NCBI GenBank assembly: GCA_018065005.1
Contig: JAGHUD010000013.1
Span: forward strand, 22,846 to 86,845
DNA from: Candidatus Physcousia equi
GTDB lineage: Bacteria > Bacteroidota > Bacteroidia > Bacteroidales > Bacteroidaceae
Direction: 5' to 3'
Length of the DNA stretch: 64,000 nucleotides
Part shown: piece after piece, positions 26,752-35,199 of the stretch
How the letters are laid out: every line of letters starts with the position of its first letter
How positions within the stretch are numbered: the first letter of the stretch is position 1
Program-made: the position numbers and the translations under genes
Notes under the pieces: model-generated
The model's input: the letters and a program-made list of their open reading frames with translations, nothing else
What the model was told of the DNA's origin: nothing
Database searches by the model: none

Positions 26752-26836
26752 AGTTTCCGCTGCAGAAACCAAAAGTTTCTGCTGCGGAAACTAAAAGTTT
26801 CTGCTGCAGAAACTGACTTTTTCTGCTGCAGAAACT
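26752..26836. repeat. Dyad-symmetric 22-bp tandem array, right border of the fimbrial operon
   Basis: Four units start at 26752, 26774, 26796 and 26818, exactly 22 bp apart, with consensus AGTTTCTGCTGCAGAAACT plus a 3-base spacer. As in the left array, the rightmost unit begins TTTTTCTGC, so both arrays have the same orientation. It lies 84 bp beyond the stop of the lipoprotein gene and about 200 bp upstream of the fimbrial promoter. The rest of the 26418-26920 gap holds the promoter, the leader hairpin and otherwise nothing recognised. Confidence 0.85.
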
Positions 26837-26920
26837 GACGCGTGTTGCGTGGAGCATCTGTGGCTCGCCAGTCTTGCCCCACCAGATGGTTGCAAAACCG
26901 AAGCCCCGTTGTGCCTCAAA

Positions 26921-27610
26921 TCAGTCGCCTATGGACATCCAGTCCTCACGGAACTGTGCTATGCGCACCGGTTCGTGCTGGGGCAGATAGTGGGCAGCGT
27001 AGTCCTCGGAGATTTCCTGCAGTTGCTCAGCGAAGCCTTCGCCCCCCAACATGTAGGTGATCTTGGGCTCTGTGGCATCCGGTGCGGCGTCGGGGTCGCA
27101 AGCGATGCTGTGCTCGAGGTAGTGCTGGAGCGAACTGTGCTCGATGTGGTAGTAGGTGAAGACACCCCATCCGGCTTCAAACCCCGACTCGGTGATTTGG
27201 GCAATGGTGTAGGGGGCAACGGCGATGGCAGCATACTCTCCTATGGCGGTGCAGAGGAGTTGCAGTTCGCCTTCGTCGACGAGGTAGGCAGCATAGAGCC
27301 CGCCGCCCTGCACAAAGAGTTCGGGGTGGGCGTCGCCATCCACATCAATGAGCAGGTACGCTTCGGGCGAGAAGGTCCAATCGTCCATGCCGCATTGCAA
27401 GGCAGCCTCTTGCCATGCCTTGTCGAGCTCCGTCTTCGAGCAGGGCAGGGCAGCATGGATGGGCGTGATGTCCACTTCGGGCAGTTGGGGCGCCGACTGG
27501 TCTGCCACCTGAGTGGTGTCGGCCTGTGTTTCGTCGTTAGATGTCTTCTTGCCTTGGCAGGCAGCAAGAGTCAGCGCTAAAGCCGCTGACGCGAGGAGTG
27601 TTCGTTTCAT
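26921..27610 (-). CDS. Predicted lipoprotein of unknown function
   Basis: A 229-residue lipoprotein with lipobox LTLAAC followed by a Lys/Asp/Thr-rich linker. A segment, LLIDVDGDAHPELFV, resembles the calcium-binding loops of FG-GAP/EF-hand-like repeats (DxDGDxxPEL). No enzyme motif is visible. It starts 8 bp after mutS2, so it is probably co-transcribed with relA-type synthetase, S9 peptidase and mutS2, although a functional link is not evident. Confidence 0.7.
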   Translation of the reverse strand: MKRTLLASAALALTLAACQGKKTSNDETQADTTQVADQSAPQLPEVDITPIHAALPCSKTELDKAWQEAALQCGMDDWTFSPEAYLLIDVDGDAHPELFVQGGGLYAAYLVDEGELQLLCTAIGEYAAIAVAPYTIAQITESGFEAGWGVFTYYHIEHSSLQHYLEHSIACDPDAAPDATEPKITYMLGGEGFAEQLQEISEDYAAHYLPQHEPVRIAQFREDWMSIGD

Positions 27611-27618
27611 ATCTTAAG

Positions 27619-30207
27619 CTAATAGAATTCAGCAATGGTGATGCCAGCACCGCCAAACTGTACGTGCTCGTCGCGATAGGACTTGACAGAGGAGACGGTG
27701 GAGAGGTATTGGCGGGTGAGCTCGCGCAGAGCGCCTGTGCCGGTGCCGTGCAGGATGCGCACGCGGTTGGCACCGACGAGGATGGCATCGTCGATGTAGT
27801 AGGTGAGTTGCGAGAGTGCTTCGTCGGCGCGCAGCCCTCTGATGTCGATGTCTTGGTGGAAGTTGAGCGAACGCTGGTGTATGTCTTCACGCGTCTCGCG
27901 CGAGAGATAGGTGTTCACGCGCGGTGTCGTGTCGCGCTTAGGCGCTTCGGCAGGCATGAGGCGATCGGTGGCAACGGTGGTCTTGACGAGTCCAAACACG
28001 ACAACAGCCTTCTTGCCCTTGATGTCCTCGATCTGTCCGATGGTGGTCTGCCCTTGCATCCGCACGAAAGCACCTTTTTTGAACGCAGCGGGGGCGTCAC
28101 CGCGAGCGGAGTTGCCCGCCTCGCCGGGCGCAGCGGCAGTCTGCTGTTCGCTGTTCTGCCCCGCTGAGTAAGGGGCAGTAGCCGTGGCATTCTGAGGGGC
28201 GTTTGCCGCGGGGTGCAGAGCCGCCTCCTTCCGCTTAGCCTTTCTTGCCCTTCGTTCGAGAATCTGCATCATCTTTCGGTCGATGGCAGCAGATCGTTCC
28301 GCATTGGCAGCTGCGAGCGCCTCCTCCTGCGCCAAGCGGTCTTGCATCTCCTGGAGTCGCTGGCGCGCCTCGATGGTGCGTTCTCTTTCAGCCTCAGCCT
28401 CCTTGATTTCTCGTATGGTGCGCTCGATTTGTGCGTTTGCCTCAGAGATGATGCGGCGCGCCTCCTCCTTAGCCTCGCGTATGATGGCCTTGCGTTGCTT
28501 GTGGAGGTCGGTCACCTCCTCCTCATAGCGCGAGATGGTGTTCTCCATCTGCTTTTCCTTTTGGTGGATGTTTTGTCGCTTTCCCTCCCAGTAGCGCTTG
28601 TCGCGCACGATGTCTTGCAGATATTTGTCGGCGTCGATGTATTCTTGCCCGACAATGCTCGACGCCTCCTTGATGACAGCCTCTGGTATGCCAATCTTGC
28701 GCGCAATCTCGACGGCAAAGGAGGAACCGGGGTTGCCAATCTGGAGTTGGAAGAGGGGCTGCATCTGATGGCGGTCGTAGAGCATGGCACCGTTGACCAC
28801 TCCCTCGTTGTTGTCGGCAAAATGCTTGAGGTTCTGGTAGTGGGTGGTGATGACGGCAAAGGTGCCGTGGTTGTGAAACTGGCGCAGAATGGCTTCTGCC
28901 AAGGCTCCGCCAATGCCAGGCTCGGTGCCGCCTCCAAACTCGTCGATGAGCAGGAGCGAAGCAGGCGAGCAGGAGCGCATCATGAGCTTCATGTTGAGCA
29001 GGTGGGAGGAGTAGGTCGAGAGGTCGTCGTCGATGCTCTGCTCGTCGCCGATGTCAATCATGATGCGCTGGAAGACGCCCATCTTGGAGTGCTCGCCCAA
29101 GGGAACGGGCAGTCCGCATTGCATCATGTATTGCAGCAGACCCACCGTCTTGAGGCAAACCGACTTGCCTCCGGCATTGGGACCGCTAATGATGAGAATG
29201 CGCTCCTTGCGGTCGAGCCTGATGTCGAGCGGCACGACCTTGCCACCCTTCGACTTGAGCGAGAGGGCGAGGAGGGGGTGGACGGCAAGCGTCCAGTCGA
29301 TGTGGGGCTTGGGGCCCACCTGCGGACAGACGGCGCCCAGCTGTGTGGCGAGTTGCGACTTGGCGCGCACGAACTCGATGTCGGCAAGGAAGAGGAAGGC
29401 ACGGAGCAATTCAGGAATGTTCTGGCGTATGCGGTCGGTGAACTCCTGCAGGATGCGTATGATTTCGCGTCGCTCGTCGGCTTCAAGTTCTCGGATGCGG
29501 TTGTTGGCTTCTACGACTTCTGCGGGCTCGATGTAGACGGTCTTGCCGGTGGCAGACTCGTCGTGGACGATGCCCTTGAGCTTGCGCTTCATGGCAGGCG
29601 CAACGGGAATGACAAGACGACCGTCGCGCAGGGTGGGCGAAGCGTCTTTCTCCACGAGCCCGTCTTCCTGAGCTTCGCGCAAGATGCGGTTCAGGGTGCG
29701 CCCCACAGCTCCCTCCATGCTTGCCAGCTGTCGGCGTATGTCGTGGAGGGCGGGACTGGCTTCGTCGCGCACCTTGCCAAACTTGTCGAGTATCTGGTCG
29801 ATGCGTCGTGTCACCGTCTTGAAGGTGAACACGCCATCGGCAAGATGCGTGAGCGCGGGGTAGGGCGATTCGCTATCTTCTGCTGGGCGGCGAATGATGT
29901 CGATGAAGCCGTGCAGCGTCTCGAGCGAGCGCTTGAGCTGGTGCATCTCGGTCTCTTCGATGAAGGTGCCTTCGAGACGTATGCGCTGAATGCAAGGACG
30001 GAGATCGAAGAAGTCCATGTCTGGCACGGTGGTCTCTGTCTCTGTGAGTCGCTTGAACTCGCTTGTGTGGTCGAGCCGCGACTGTATGGCGGCGAGGTCG
30101 GTGAGGAATTGCATCTCGTCGACGCGTTCCTTGCCCATGTTGCTGGCGCAGTGGGTGCGCAGCAGCCTTCTTATTTCGTCAAATCCAATCTTTGATTCAA
30201 AGTTCAT
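27619..30207 (-). CDS. mutS2: Endonuclease MutS2
   Basis: An 862-residue MutS2. It has the MutS core and ATPase domains (Walker A GPNAGGKS at 342-349, Walker B LLLIDEFGGGTEP at 418-430), a long coiled coil of about residues 520-660 rich in Glu/Arg/Lys, and a C-terminal Smr nuclease domain (DIRGLRADEAL and RILHGTGTGALRE). MutS2 lacks the mismatch-recognition domain of MutS; family members suppress recombination or rescue collided ribosomes. It starts 47 bp after the S9 peptidase gene. Confidence 0.96.
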   Translation of the reverse strand: MNFESKIGFDEIRRLLRTHCASNMGKERVDEMQFLTDLAAIQSRLDHTSEFKRLTETETTVPDMDFFDLRPCIQRIRLEGTFIEETEMHQLKRSLETLHGFIDIIRRPAEDSESPYPALTHLADGVFTFKTVTRRIDQILDKFGKVRDEASPALHDIRRQLASMEGAVGRTLNRILREAQEDGLVEKDASPTLRDGRLVIPVAPAMKRKLKGIVHDESATGKTVYIEPAEVVEANNRIRELEADERREIIRILQEFTDRIRQNIPELLRAFLFLADIEFVRAKSQLATQLGAVCPQVGPKPHIDWTLAVHPLLALSLKSKGGKVVPLDIRLDRKERILIISGPNAGGKSVCLKTVGLLQYMMQCGLPVPLGEHSKMGVFQRIMIDIGDEQSIDDDLSTYSSHLLNMKLMMRSCSPASLLLIDEFGGGTEPGIGGALAEAILRQFHNHGTFAVITTHYQNLKHFADNNEGVVNGAMLYDRHQMQPLFQLQIGNPGSSFAVEIARKIGIPEAVIKEASSIVGQEYIDADKYLQDIVRDKRYWEGKRQNIHQKEKQMENTISRYEEEVTDLHKQRKAIIREAKEEARRIISEANAQIERTIREIKEAEAERERTIEARQRLQEMQDRLAQEEALAAANAERSAAIDRKMMQILERRARKAKRKEAALHPAANAPQNATATAPYSAGQNSEQQTAAAPGEAGNSARGDAPAAFKKGAFVRMQGQTTIGQIEDIKGKKAVVVFGLVKTTVATDRLMPAEAPKRDTTPRVNTYLSRETREDIHQRSLNFHQDIDIRGLRADEALSQLTYYIDDAILVGANRVRILHGTGTGALRELTRQYLSTVSSVKSYRDEHVQFGGAGITIAEFY

Positions 30208-30254
30208 GGAGGAGGGGTTGGTTGTTTAGGAGAATTGGTGGTGGGGCGGTTGGG

Positions 30255-32702
30255 TTAGAGGTTCTTCTTTGGATACATGCTGTCCCACCACGTGGGGTCG
30301 TCCTGGAGCCACTTGGCAAACCATGCGTAGTAGGTGTTGACCCATTTGCGCTGCTTCTCATAGTCGAGGATGTGGTGGTCCTGTCCCTCAACGGTGACGA
30401 AGGCACATTCGCGACCCAGAATCTTCAGCGCAGTGAACATCTGGATGCTCTCGTTGATGGGCACGTTGGTGTCGGCAGCACCATGCAGGAAGAGAATTGG
30501 TGTGTGCGCCTTGTCGGCACGGAAGAGTGGGGCTTGGCCCGAGAGCAACTTCTCGTTGTTCCACGGATAGCTGTTGGCAGCTGCGGTGGCATTGTAGGAG
30601 TAGCCCCAATAGCCGAATCCCCAGTAGCTCGTGGGGTTGCTGATGCCCGCATGGCTCATGGAGGCTGCGAAGATGTCGGTCACGGTCATGAGATACATGG
30701 TCATGAACCCACCATAGGAAGCGCCCAAGCATCCGATCTTCTTCTCGTTGACGTAGGGGTGCTCCTTGCAGAATTGCTTTGTGCCCTCGATGATGTCGTC
30801 GGCTGTGCCTTGACCATAGGTGTTGACGTGGCGCGCAGCAAACTCCTGACCGAAACCGGTGCAGCCGCTCGGCTGGATGACGTAGACGACGTAGCCCATG
30901 GCTGCCCAGCCGTGGTGGTTGTAGTAGGACTCCAAGGTGCGTCCTGTGGGCGAACAGCCACCGTAGTAGTAGACGAGCATGGGATACTTCTTGCTGGGGT
31001 CGAAGTGGGGGGGCAGGTAGTAGCGGCCGTAGATGGTGTCGCCACGCGAACTCTGGAAGTTCCAGTCCTTGCACTCGCCCAAGGCAATCTCGCCCATGCG
31101 CTCCTCGTTCCAGTCGCGCACGAGTGTTTCCTTGCCCGTCTTGAGGTCTACGGTGTAGAGGCGGTCGGCGTTGGAGTCGCCTTGTCCGATGTAGCAGAGC
31201 ATGGGTTTCTCGCTGGCGATGGCATAGTTCTTGACGAAGCATTCCGAGAGCTTGAGCTGGCTCCACTTGTCGGTCTTGGGGCTATAGCAGTACATCGCCT
31301 GGCAGTCGCGGTTCTCGCAGAGCGCATAGATGTTGCCATTGCTGCGGCAGATGTTGAACGACTTGATGTTGGGGTCGAAGTCGCAAGTGAGAGAACGCAC
31401 TTGGCGCGATGCGAGGTCCATCTCAAAGAGCTCTGTCTGCACCATGCTGGGCACCTTGCCCGTGGGGTCGTTCATGCCGACCCCATCGAATGCTTCAGGC
31501 GAACCGGTGATGTAGAGCTTGTTGCCATCGGCACTGAATGCCACTTGCGAGATGAAGCCATCCCGACGCACGAGCGTGTCCACCTTTTCAGTGTCGCGGT
31601 CGTAGAGGAGCACTGAGCTGAACGAGAAGGGGCGCTCGGTGAGGTCGTCGGTGCGCACGGTGAGCGCGAGGCGACGTTGGTCGGGCGAGAAGGAGACGTA
31701 GACGTTGCGTGTTCCCTCGGTGAGACGAATGAGCTGTCCGGTTTCAACGTTCAGGAAGCGGATGTTGTTGCGCTTGCGCCACCCCGGCTGGCGGTCGTCG
31801 GGCATGACGATTTGGTGCACTTGTGGGTCTTCTTTCGGACCCTCGTCGGTGTGGTTGATGACCATCTCCCTTTCGCCCCGCAAGAAGTGACCACTCTCTC
31901 CCGTATAGTTGGTGGCGAGATACGTGGTCTTGCCCGTGGCGGGGTCCACCGTCTCATAGATGAACTCGCCGTTCACTCCTTTGCGCTCGGTGATATAGCA
32001 GTCGCCCGTGCTGGTCCATTGTTTGAAACTGTTGATGACGGAGGTGTTGCCCGTCTTCAAGTCGATGAGTTGCGTCTTGTTCTCGCGTTGGGCATCAGCG
32101 CGGGTGAAGGAAGTGTAGAGGATGAGATAGCGACCGCTCGAAGAGAGGCTGGCACCGCCGGTCTTTTCTCCATTCATGTAGTCGGCAAGTGTGTAGAGAC
32201 GTTTGCCCGTCGGGTTCACGGTGATGTACTCCGACTGCTTGCTCTCGATCATCACTTGCAGGGTGTCCGCTTCGTTGGCTTCGGTGATGACCTTCATCGC
32301 CACCTCGTGGCGTCCGGGCACGATGCTTTGCTCGCCGTTCACTTCTTGATTGTCGATATAGATGGTGCGCGCCGCATTACCCTTGGTCCAGACGCGCAGC
32401 TTGGCAAAACGCGAGTTTTCGAAAGTGAAACCGATGAGCCGCACGGCAGGCTTTTCGAGCGAGGCAAGCGGCAGGCGCCCCTCTGTGGCGGCAACGTCCG
32501 TGCCGTTCTTCCACATGCGCACCGACACGGTGCGCTCCAGTCCTTCGTTGTCGTCGTAATGACGTCCCTGAAAGTTCACGGTATCTGTGCGAACAATGCC
32601 CTTGTGTGTGTAGGGGTTGCTCACTTTGAAATTGTTAACGGGCAATTTGTCTGCCCATGCTGTCGTGCTTGCCAGCCAGCAAGCCATTAGGATGTGTTTC
32701 AT
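30255..32702 (-). CDS. S9 family prolyl oligopeptidase-type peptidase
   Basis: An exported serine peptidase of 815 residues from ATG 32702 (signal MKHILMACWLASTTAWA). A beta-propeller N-terminal half is followed by an alpha/beta hydrolase domain with catalytic S662 (GASYGGF), D744 (GAADTNVP) and H776/H777 (GQDHHIL). This fits the dipeptidyl-peptidase IV / acylaminoacyl peptidase branch and suggests periplasmic cleavage of peptides for nutrition. The open frame extends 182 codons further upstream, but that part overlaps the end of the relA-type gene and is Arg/His-rich nonsense. Confidence 0.9.
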   Translation of the reverse strand: MKHILMACWLASTTAWADKLPVNNFKVSNPYTHKGIVRTDTVNFQGRHYDDNEGLERTVSVRMWKNGTDVAATEGRLPLASLEKPAVRLIGFTFENSRFAKLRVWTKGNAARTIYIDNQEVNGEQSIVPGRHEVAMKVITEANEADTLQVMIESKQSEYITVNPTGKRLYTLADYMNGEKTGGASLSSSGRYLILYTSFTRADAQRENKTQLIDLKTGNTSVINSFKQWTSTGDCYITERKGVNGEFIYETVDPATGKTTYLATNYTGESGHFLRGEREMVINHTDEGPKEDPQVHQIVMPDDRQPGWRKRNNIRFLNVETGQLIRLTEGTRNVYVSFSPDQRRLALTVRTDDLTERPFSFSSVLLYDRDTEKVDTLVRRDGFISQVAFSADGNKLYITGSPEAFDGVGMNDPTGKVPSMVQTELFEMDLASRQVRSLTCDFDPNIKSFNICRSNGNIYALCENRDCQAMYCYSPKTDKWSQLKLSECFVKNYAIASEKPMLCYIGQGDSNADRLYTVDLKTGKETLVRDWNEERMGEIALGECKDWNFQSSRGDTIYGRYYLPPHFDPSKKYPMLVYYYGGCSPTGRTLESYYNHHGWAAMGYVVYVIQPSGCTGFGQEFAARHVNTYGQGTADDIIEGTKQFCKEHPYVNEKKIGCLGASYGGFMTMYLMTVTDIFAASMSHAGISNPTSYWGFGYWGYSYNATAAANSYPWNNEKLLSGQAPLFRADKAHTPILFLHGAADTNVPINESIQMFTALKILGRECAFVTVEGQDHHILDYEKQRKWVNTYYAWFAKWLQDDPTWWDSMYPKKNL

Positions 32703-32857
32703 ATCTTCAATGTTCTTTTTTTCCCGCTTTGCCGCATTAGGGCGATTGCTTTCTCTCTTTACGCTTTTGGGAGGATGTGCACGTTTGTTTCTCTGCTGCC
32801 TTCGCGTTGCCGTCTCGTCGCGCAGCAGCCCTTGAAAAAGCAATTTCCACGTTCGCC

Positions 32858-35089
32858 TTAGACTCTCGTGACATTCTTGACACCGCGCACGGTCTTCAAT
32901 TTCTTGACGAGTTGCTGCAACTTGGACGTGTCGTCGAGCATCACTGTGAGATGGCCCGAGAAGAGTCCGTCGTGCGAATCGATGGAGATGCTGCGCATGA
33001 GCATCTTTTCCTCTTTGGAAATGATGGAGGTGATGTTGTTGACAATGCCGAGATCGTCGTTGCCCACGATGTGAAGCGTGATGGCATACTGGCTGCCTCC
33101 CTTGCCCGCCCAACGTGCCTTGACGATGCGATAGCCGAAACGCTGTCGCATCTGTGTGGCGTTGGGGCAGTCGTCGCGATGAATCTTGATGCCACCCGAA
33201 GCGGTGACAAACCCAAAGACGTCGTCGCCATAGATAGGGTGGCAGCACTTGGCGAGCTGAAAGTCGATGCCCTTGAGGTTTTGGTCGATAACCATGACGT
33301 CCTCGCTGCCCGTGTGCTTCAGCTTCTGCTCATGGGCATCGCTCATCACGTATTCGTCCGCCTTGCGCACTTCCGCCTTCTCCTCCTCGCCTCGCTCGTG
33401 GCGCTGTCGTGCCAGATACTCCTCGATGACGGTGTTGATGTCGATCTCCTCGTTGCCCAAGGCTTTGTAGAAGTCAGTGACCACCTTGAAGCCGAGCTTC
33501 TTGATGGTGTGCATGAGTGTCACCTCGGTCAGCTCAATCTTGCGGTTCTTCATCTTGCGCTCGAGCAGTTCCTTAGCCATGCTCACCTGTCCGGCTTGCA
33601 TCTCCTTGAGGCTGGTGCGTATCTTGGTGCGTGCCTTGGATGTTTTGACGATGTTCACCCAGTCTTGTTTGGGCGATTGGTTGTTCGAGGTGAGAATCTC
33701 CACCTGATCTCCACTCTGCAAGACTTGTCGGATGGTGGCATTCTTGCCGCCGATGCGCGCACCGGTGCACTTGTCGCCCACCTTCGTGTGGACGGCATAG
33801 GCAAAGTCGAGCACGGTGGCTCCTTTGGGCAGCTTGAACAAGTCGCCCTTGGGCGTGAAGACGTAGATCTCGTCCTCCACGAGGTCCATCTTGAACTGGT
33901 CGATGAGCTGCGAGTCGTCGCTCGACTCCAAGGTCTTGCGAATGCCGAGCAACCAGTCTTCGAGTGTGCCTTCCGTCTGCTTCACTCCTTTGTAGCGCCA
34001 GTGCGCAGCCAGTCCGTGCTCTGCCACGTCGTCCATGCGCTCGGTGCGTATCTGCACCTCCACCCACTTCTTGTCTGGCCCGAGCACGGTGATGTGCAGG
34101 CTCTCATATCCGTTGCTCTTCGGCACCGTGAGCCAGTCGCGCATGCGAGCCGGGTTGTAGTTCTTATAGATGTCGGTGACGATACTGAAGGTCTGCCAGC
34201 ATTCGAGCTTCTCCTTCTCGAACGGGCTGTCGAGGATGATGCGTATGGCAAAGAGATCGTAGACTCCGTCCACGTCTACCTTTTGCTTTTTCATCTTTTG
34301 GTAGATGCTGTGGATGCTCTTCGTGCGTCCCTTCATGTGAAACTTCAGCCCGGCTTCCTTCAGACGCTTCTCGATGGGCGAGATAAAGGTGGCTACGTAG
34401 GCATCACGGCTTTTCTTCGTGGCGTTCAGCTTCTCCTTGATGTGGTAGTAGGCATCGTGTTCCAGATACTTCAGCGAGAGGTCCTCCAGTTCGCTCTTCA
34501 GCTTGTAGAGTCCAAGCTTGTGGGCAAGCGGAGCATAGAGATAGGATGCTTCCATCGACACCGACATCTTTCCGTCTGCATTCTTCGTGTCGCGGATGTG
34601 GCGCATCAGGTTCAGACGGTCGGCAATCATGATGAAGATGACACGTATGTCTTCGGCAAAACTGAGGAGCAGCGTGCGGAAGTTCTCGTTGTTCACAGCA
34701 TTCGACTTCTTATAGAGCTCTCCTATGCGGTCGCGCCCTATGAGGAGCGACGCCACGTCTTCGCCAAAGTCGCGGCGCACATTGTCGATAGAGAAATCAC
34801 AGGCACGCGCCGTACTGCCCAACATGGCAGCAATGATGCATTCGCGCCCCATGCCCATCTCCTCAGCCAGGATGAGTGCCGTTTCCATGTCGTGAACAAT
34901 GGGGTTGAACCCAAAAGCATCCCTGCCAAGACAGCTTGACTCGATGGCATACGTCAGGTATTCCCTCATCATGTAGCGGTCATCGTCGGTGATGTCGGTG
35001 GCACTTGATTTAAGCAGTCGTCGGTGTAGGGTGATGAGTTGCTCGCGCTCTTCATCGGTGAAGAATTTGTCCTCTGTCATACCTTGCAT
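32858..35089 (-). CDS. RelA/SpoT-family (p)ppGpp synthetase with degenerate hydrolase domain
   Basis: A 743-residue stringent-response enzyme. The N-terminal HD hydrolase domain is degenerate: where active enzymes have HDxxED there is LGSTARACD (residues 90-98), and the usual RLHNMR reads RLNLMR (N160). The synthetase domain looks intact (GRTKSIHSIYQKM from 254, YDLFAIRI near 277, KSNGYESLHITV, EVQIRT at 344-349). TGS (about 405-468), a CC/zinc-finger domain (KCCHP near 614) and a C-terminal ACT domain follow. It is therefore likely to make but not degrade (p)ppGpp, like RelA. The start may be 35089 or the ATG three codons later. Confidence 0.93.
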   Translation of the reverse strand: MQGMTEDKFFTDEEREQLITLHRRLLKSSATDITDDDRYMMREYLTYAIESSCLGRDAFGFNPIVHDMETALILAEEMGMGRECIIAAMLGSTARACDFSIDNVRRDFGEDVASLLIGRDRIGELYKKSNAVNNENFRTLLLSFAEDIRVIFIMIADRLNLMRHIRDTKNADGKMSVSMEASYLYAPLAHKLGLYKLKSELEDLSLKYLEHDAYYHIKEKLNATKKSRDAYVATFISPIEKRLKEAGLKFHMKGRTKSIHSIYQKMKKQKVDVDGVYDLFAIRIILDSPFEKEKLECWQTFSIVTDIYKNYNPARMRDWLTVPKSNGYESLHITVLGPDKKWVEVQIRTERMDDVAEHGLAAHWRYKGVKQTEGTLEDWLLGIRKTLESSDDSQLIDQFKMDLVEDEIYVFTPKGDLFKLPKGATVLDFAYAVHTKVGDKCTGARIGGKNATIRQVLQSGDQVEILTSNNQSPKQDWVNIVKTSKARTKIRTSLKEMQAGQVSMAKELLERKMKNRKIELTEVTLMHTIKKLGFKVVTDFYKALGNEEIDINTVIEEYLARQRHERGEEEKAEVRKADEYVMSDAHEQKLKHTGSEDVMVIDQNLKGIDFQLAKCCHPIYGDDVFGFVTASGGIKIHRDDCPNATQMRQRFGYRIVKARWAGKGGSQYAITLHIVGNDDLGIVNNITSIISKEEKMLMRSISIDSHDGLFSGHLTVMLDDTSKLQQLVKKLKTVRGVKNVTRV

Positions 35090-35105
35090 CCTTAAAAATT
35101 ATGGT

Positions 35106-35113
35106 CAAAGGTA
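35106..35113 (-). promoter_or_regulatory. -7 element upstream of the relA-type gene
   Basis: TACCTTTG on the minus strand matches TAnnTTTG and lies 16 bp from the start codon. No clear TTTG was found at the expected distance upstream, so it is a moderate prediction. Confidence 0.45.
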
Positions 35114-35157
35114 CGAACTTTTTTTCGAATATCTATGGCGTTTAATAATTTTTTTAG

Positions 35158-35165
35158 TAAATTTG
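35158..35165 (+). promoter_or_regulatory. -7 element upstream of the DUF4301 gene
   Basis: TAAATTTG matches TAnnTTTG, 34 bp before the ATG. With the element at 35106 it makes a divergent promoter region between the relA-type and DUF4301 genes. The -33 element is unclear. Confidence 0.5.
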
Positions 35166-35199
35166 CCACGAAAATGTAAAACCTAATACCTATTATATT

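Noticed and set aside
26418..26920. Invertible promoter of the fimbrial operon
   Set aside because: The only inverted repeat near the promoter is downstream of it with a 15-base interval. No pair of inverted repeats flanks the promoter, and no recombinase gene is adjacent.
32703..33248. A 182-codon N-terminal extension of the S9 peptidase
   Set aside because: It overlaps the 3' end of the relA-type gene, is Arg/His/Gln-rich and lacks a signal peptide. The ATG at 32702 gives a clean signal sequence.
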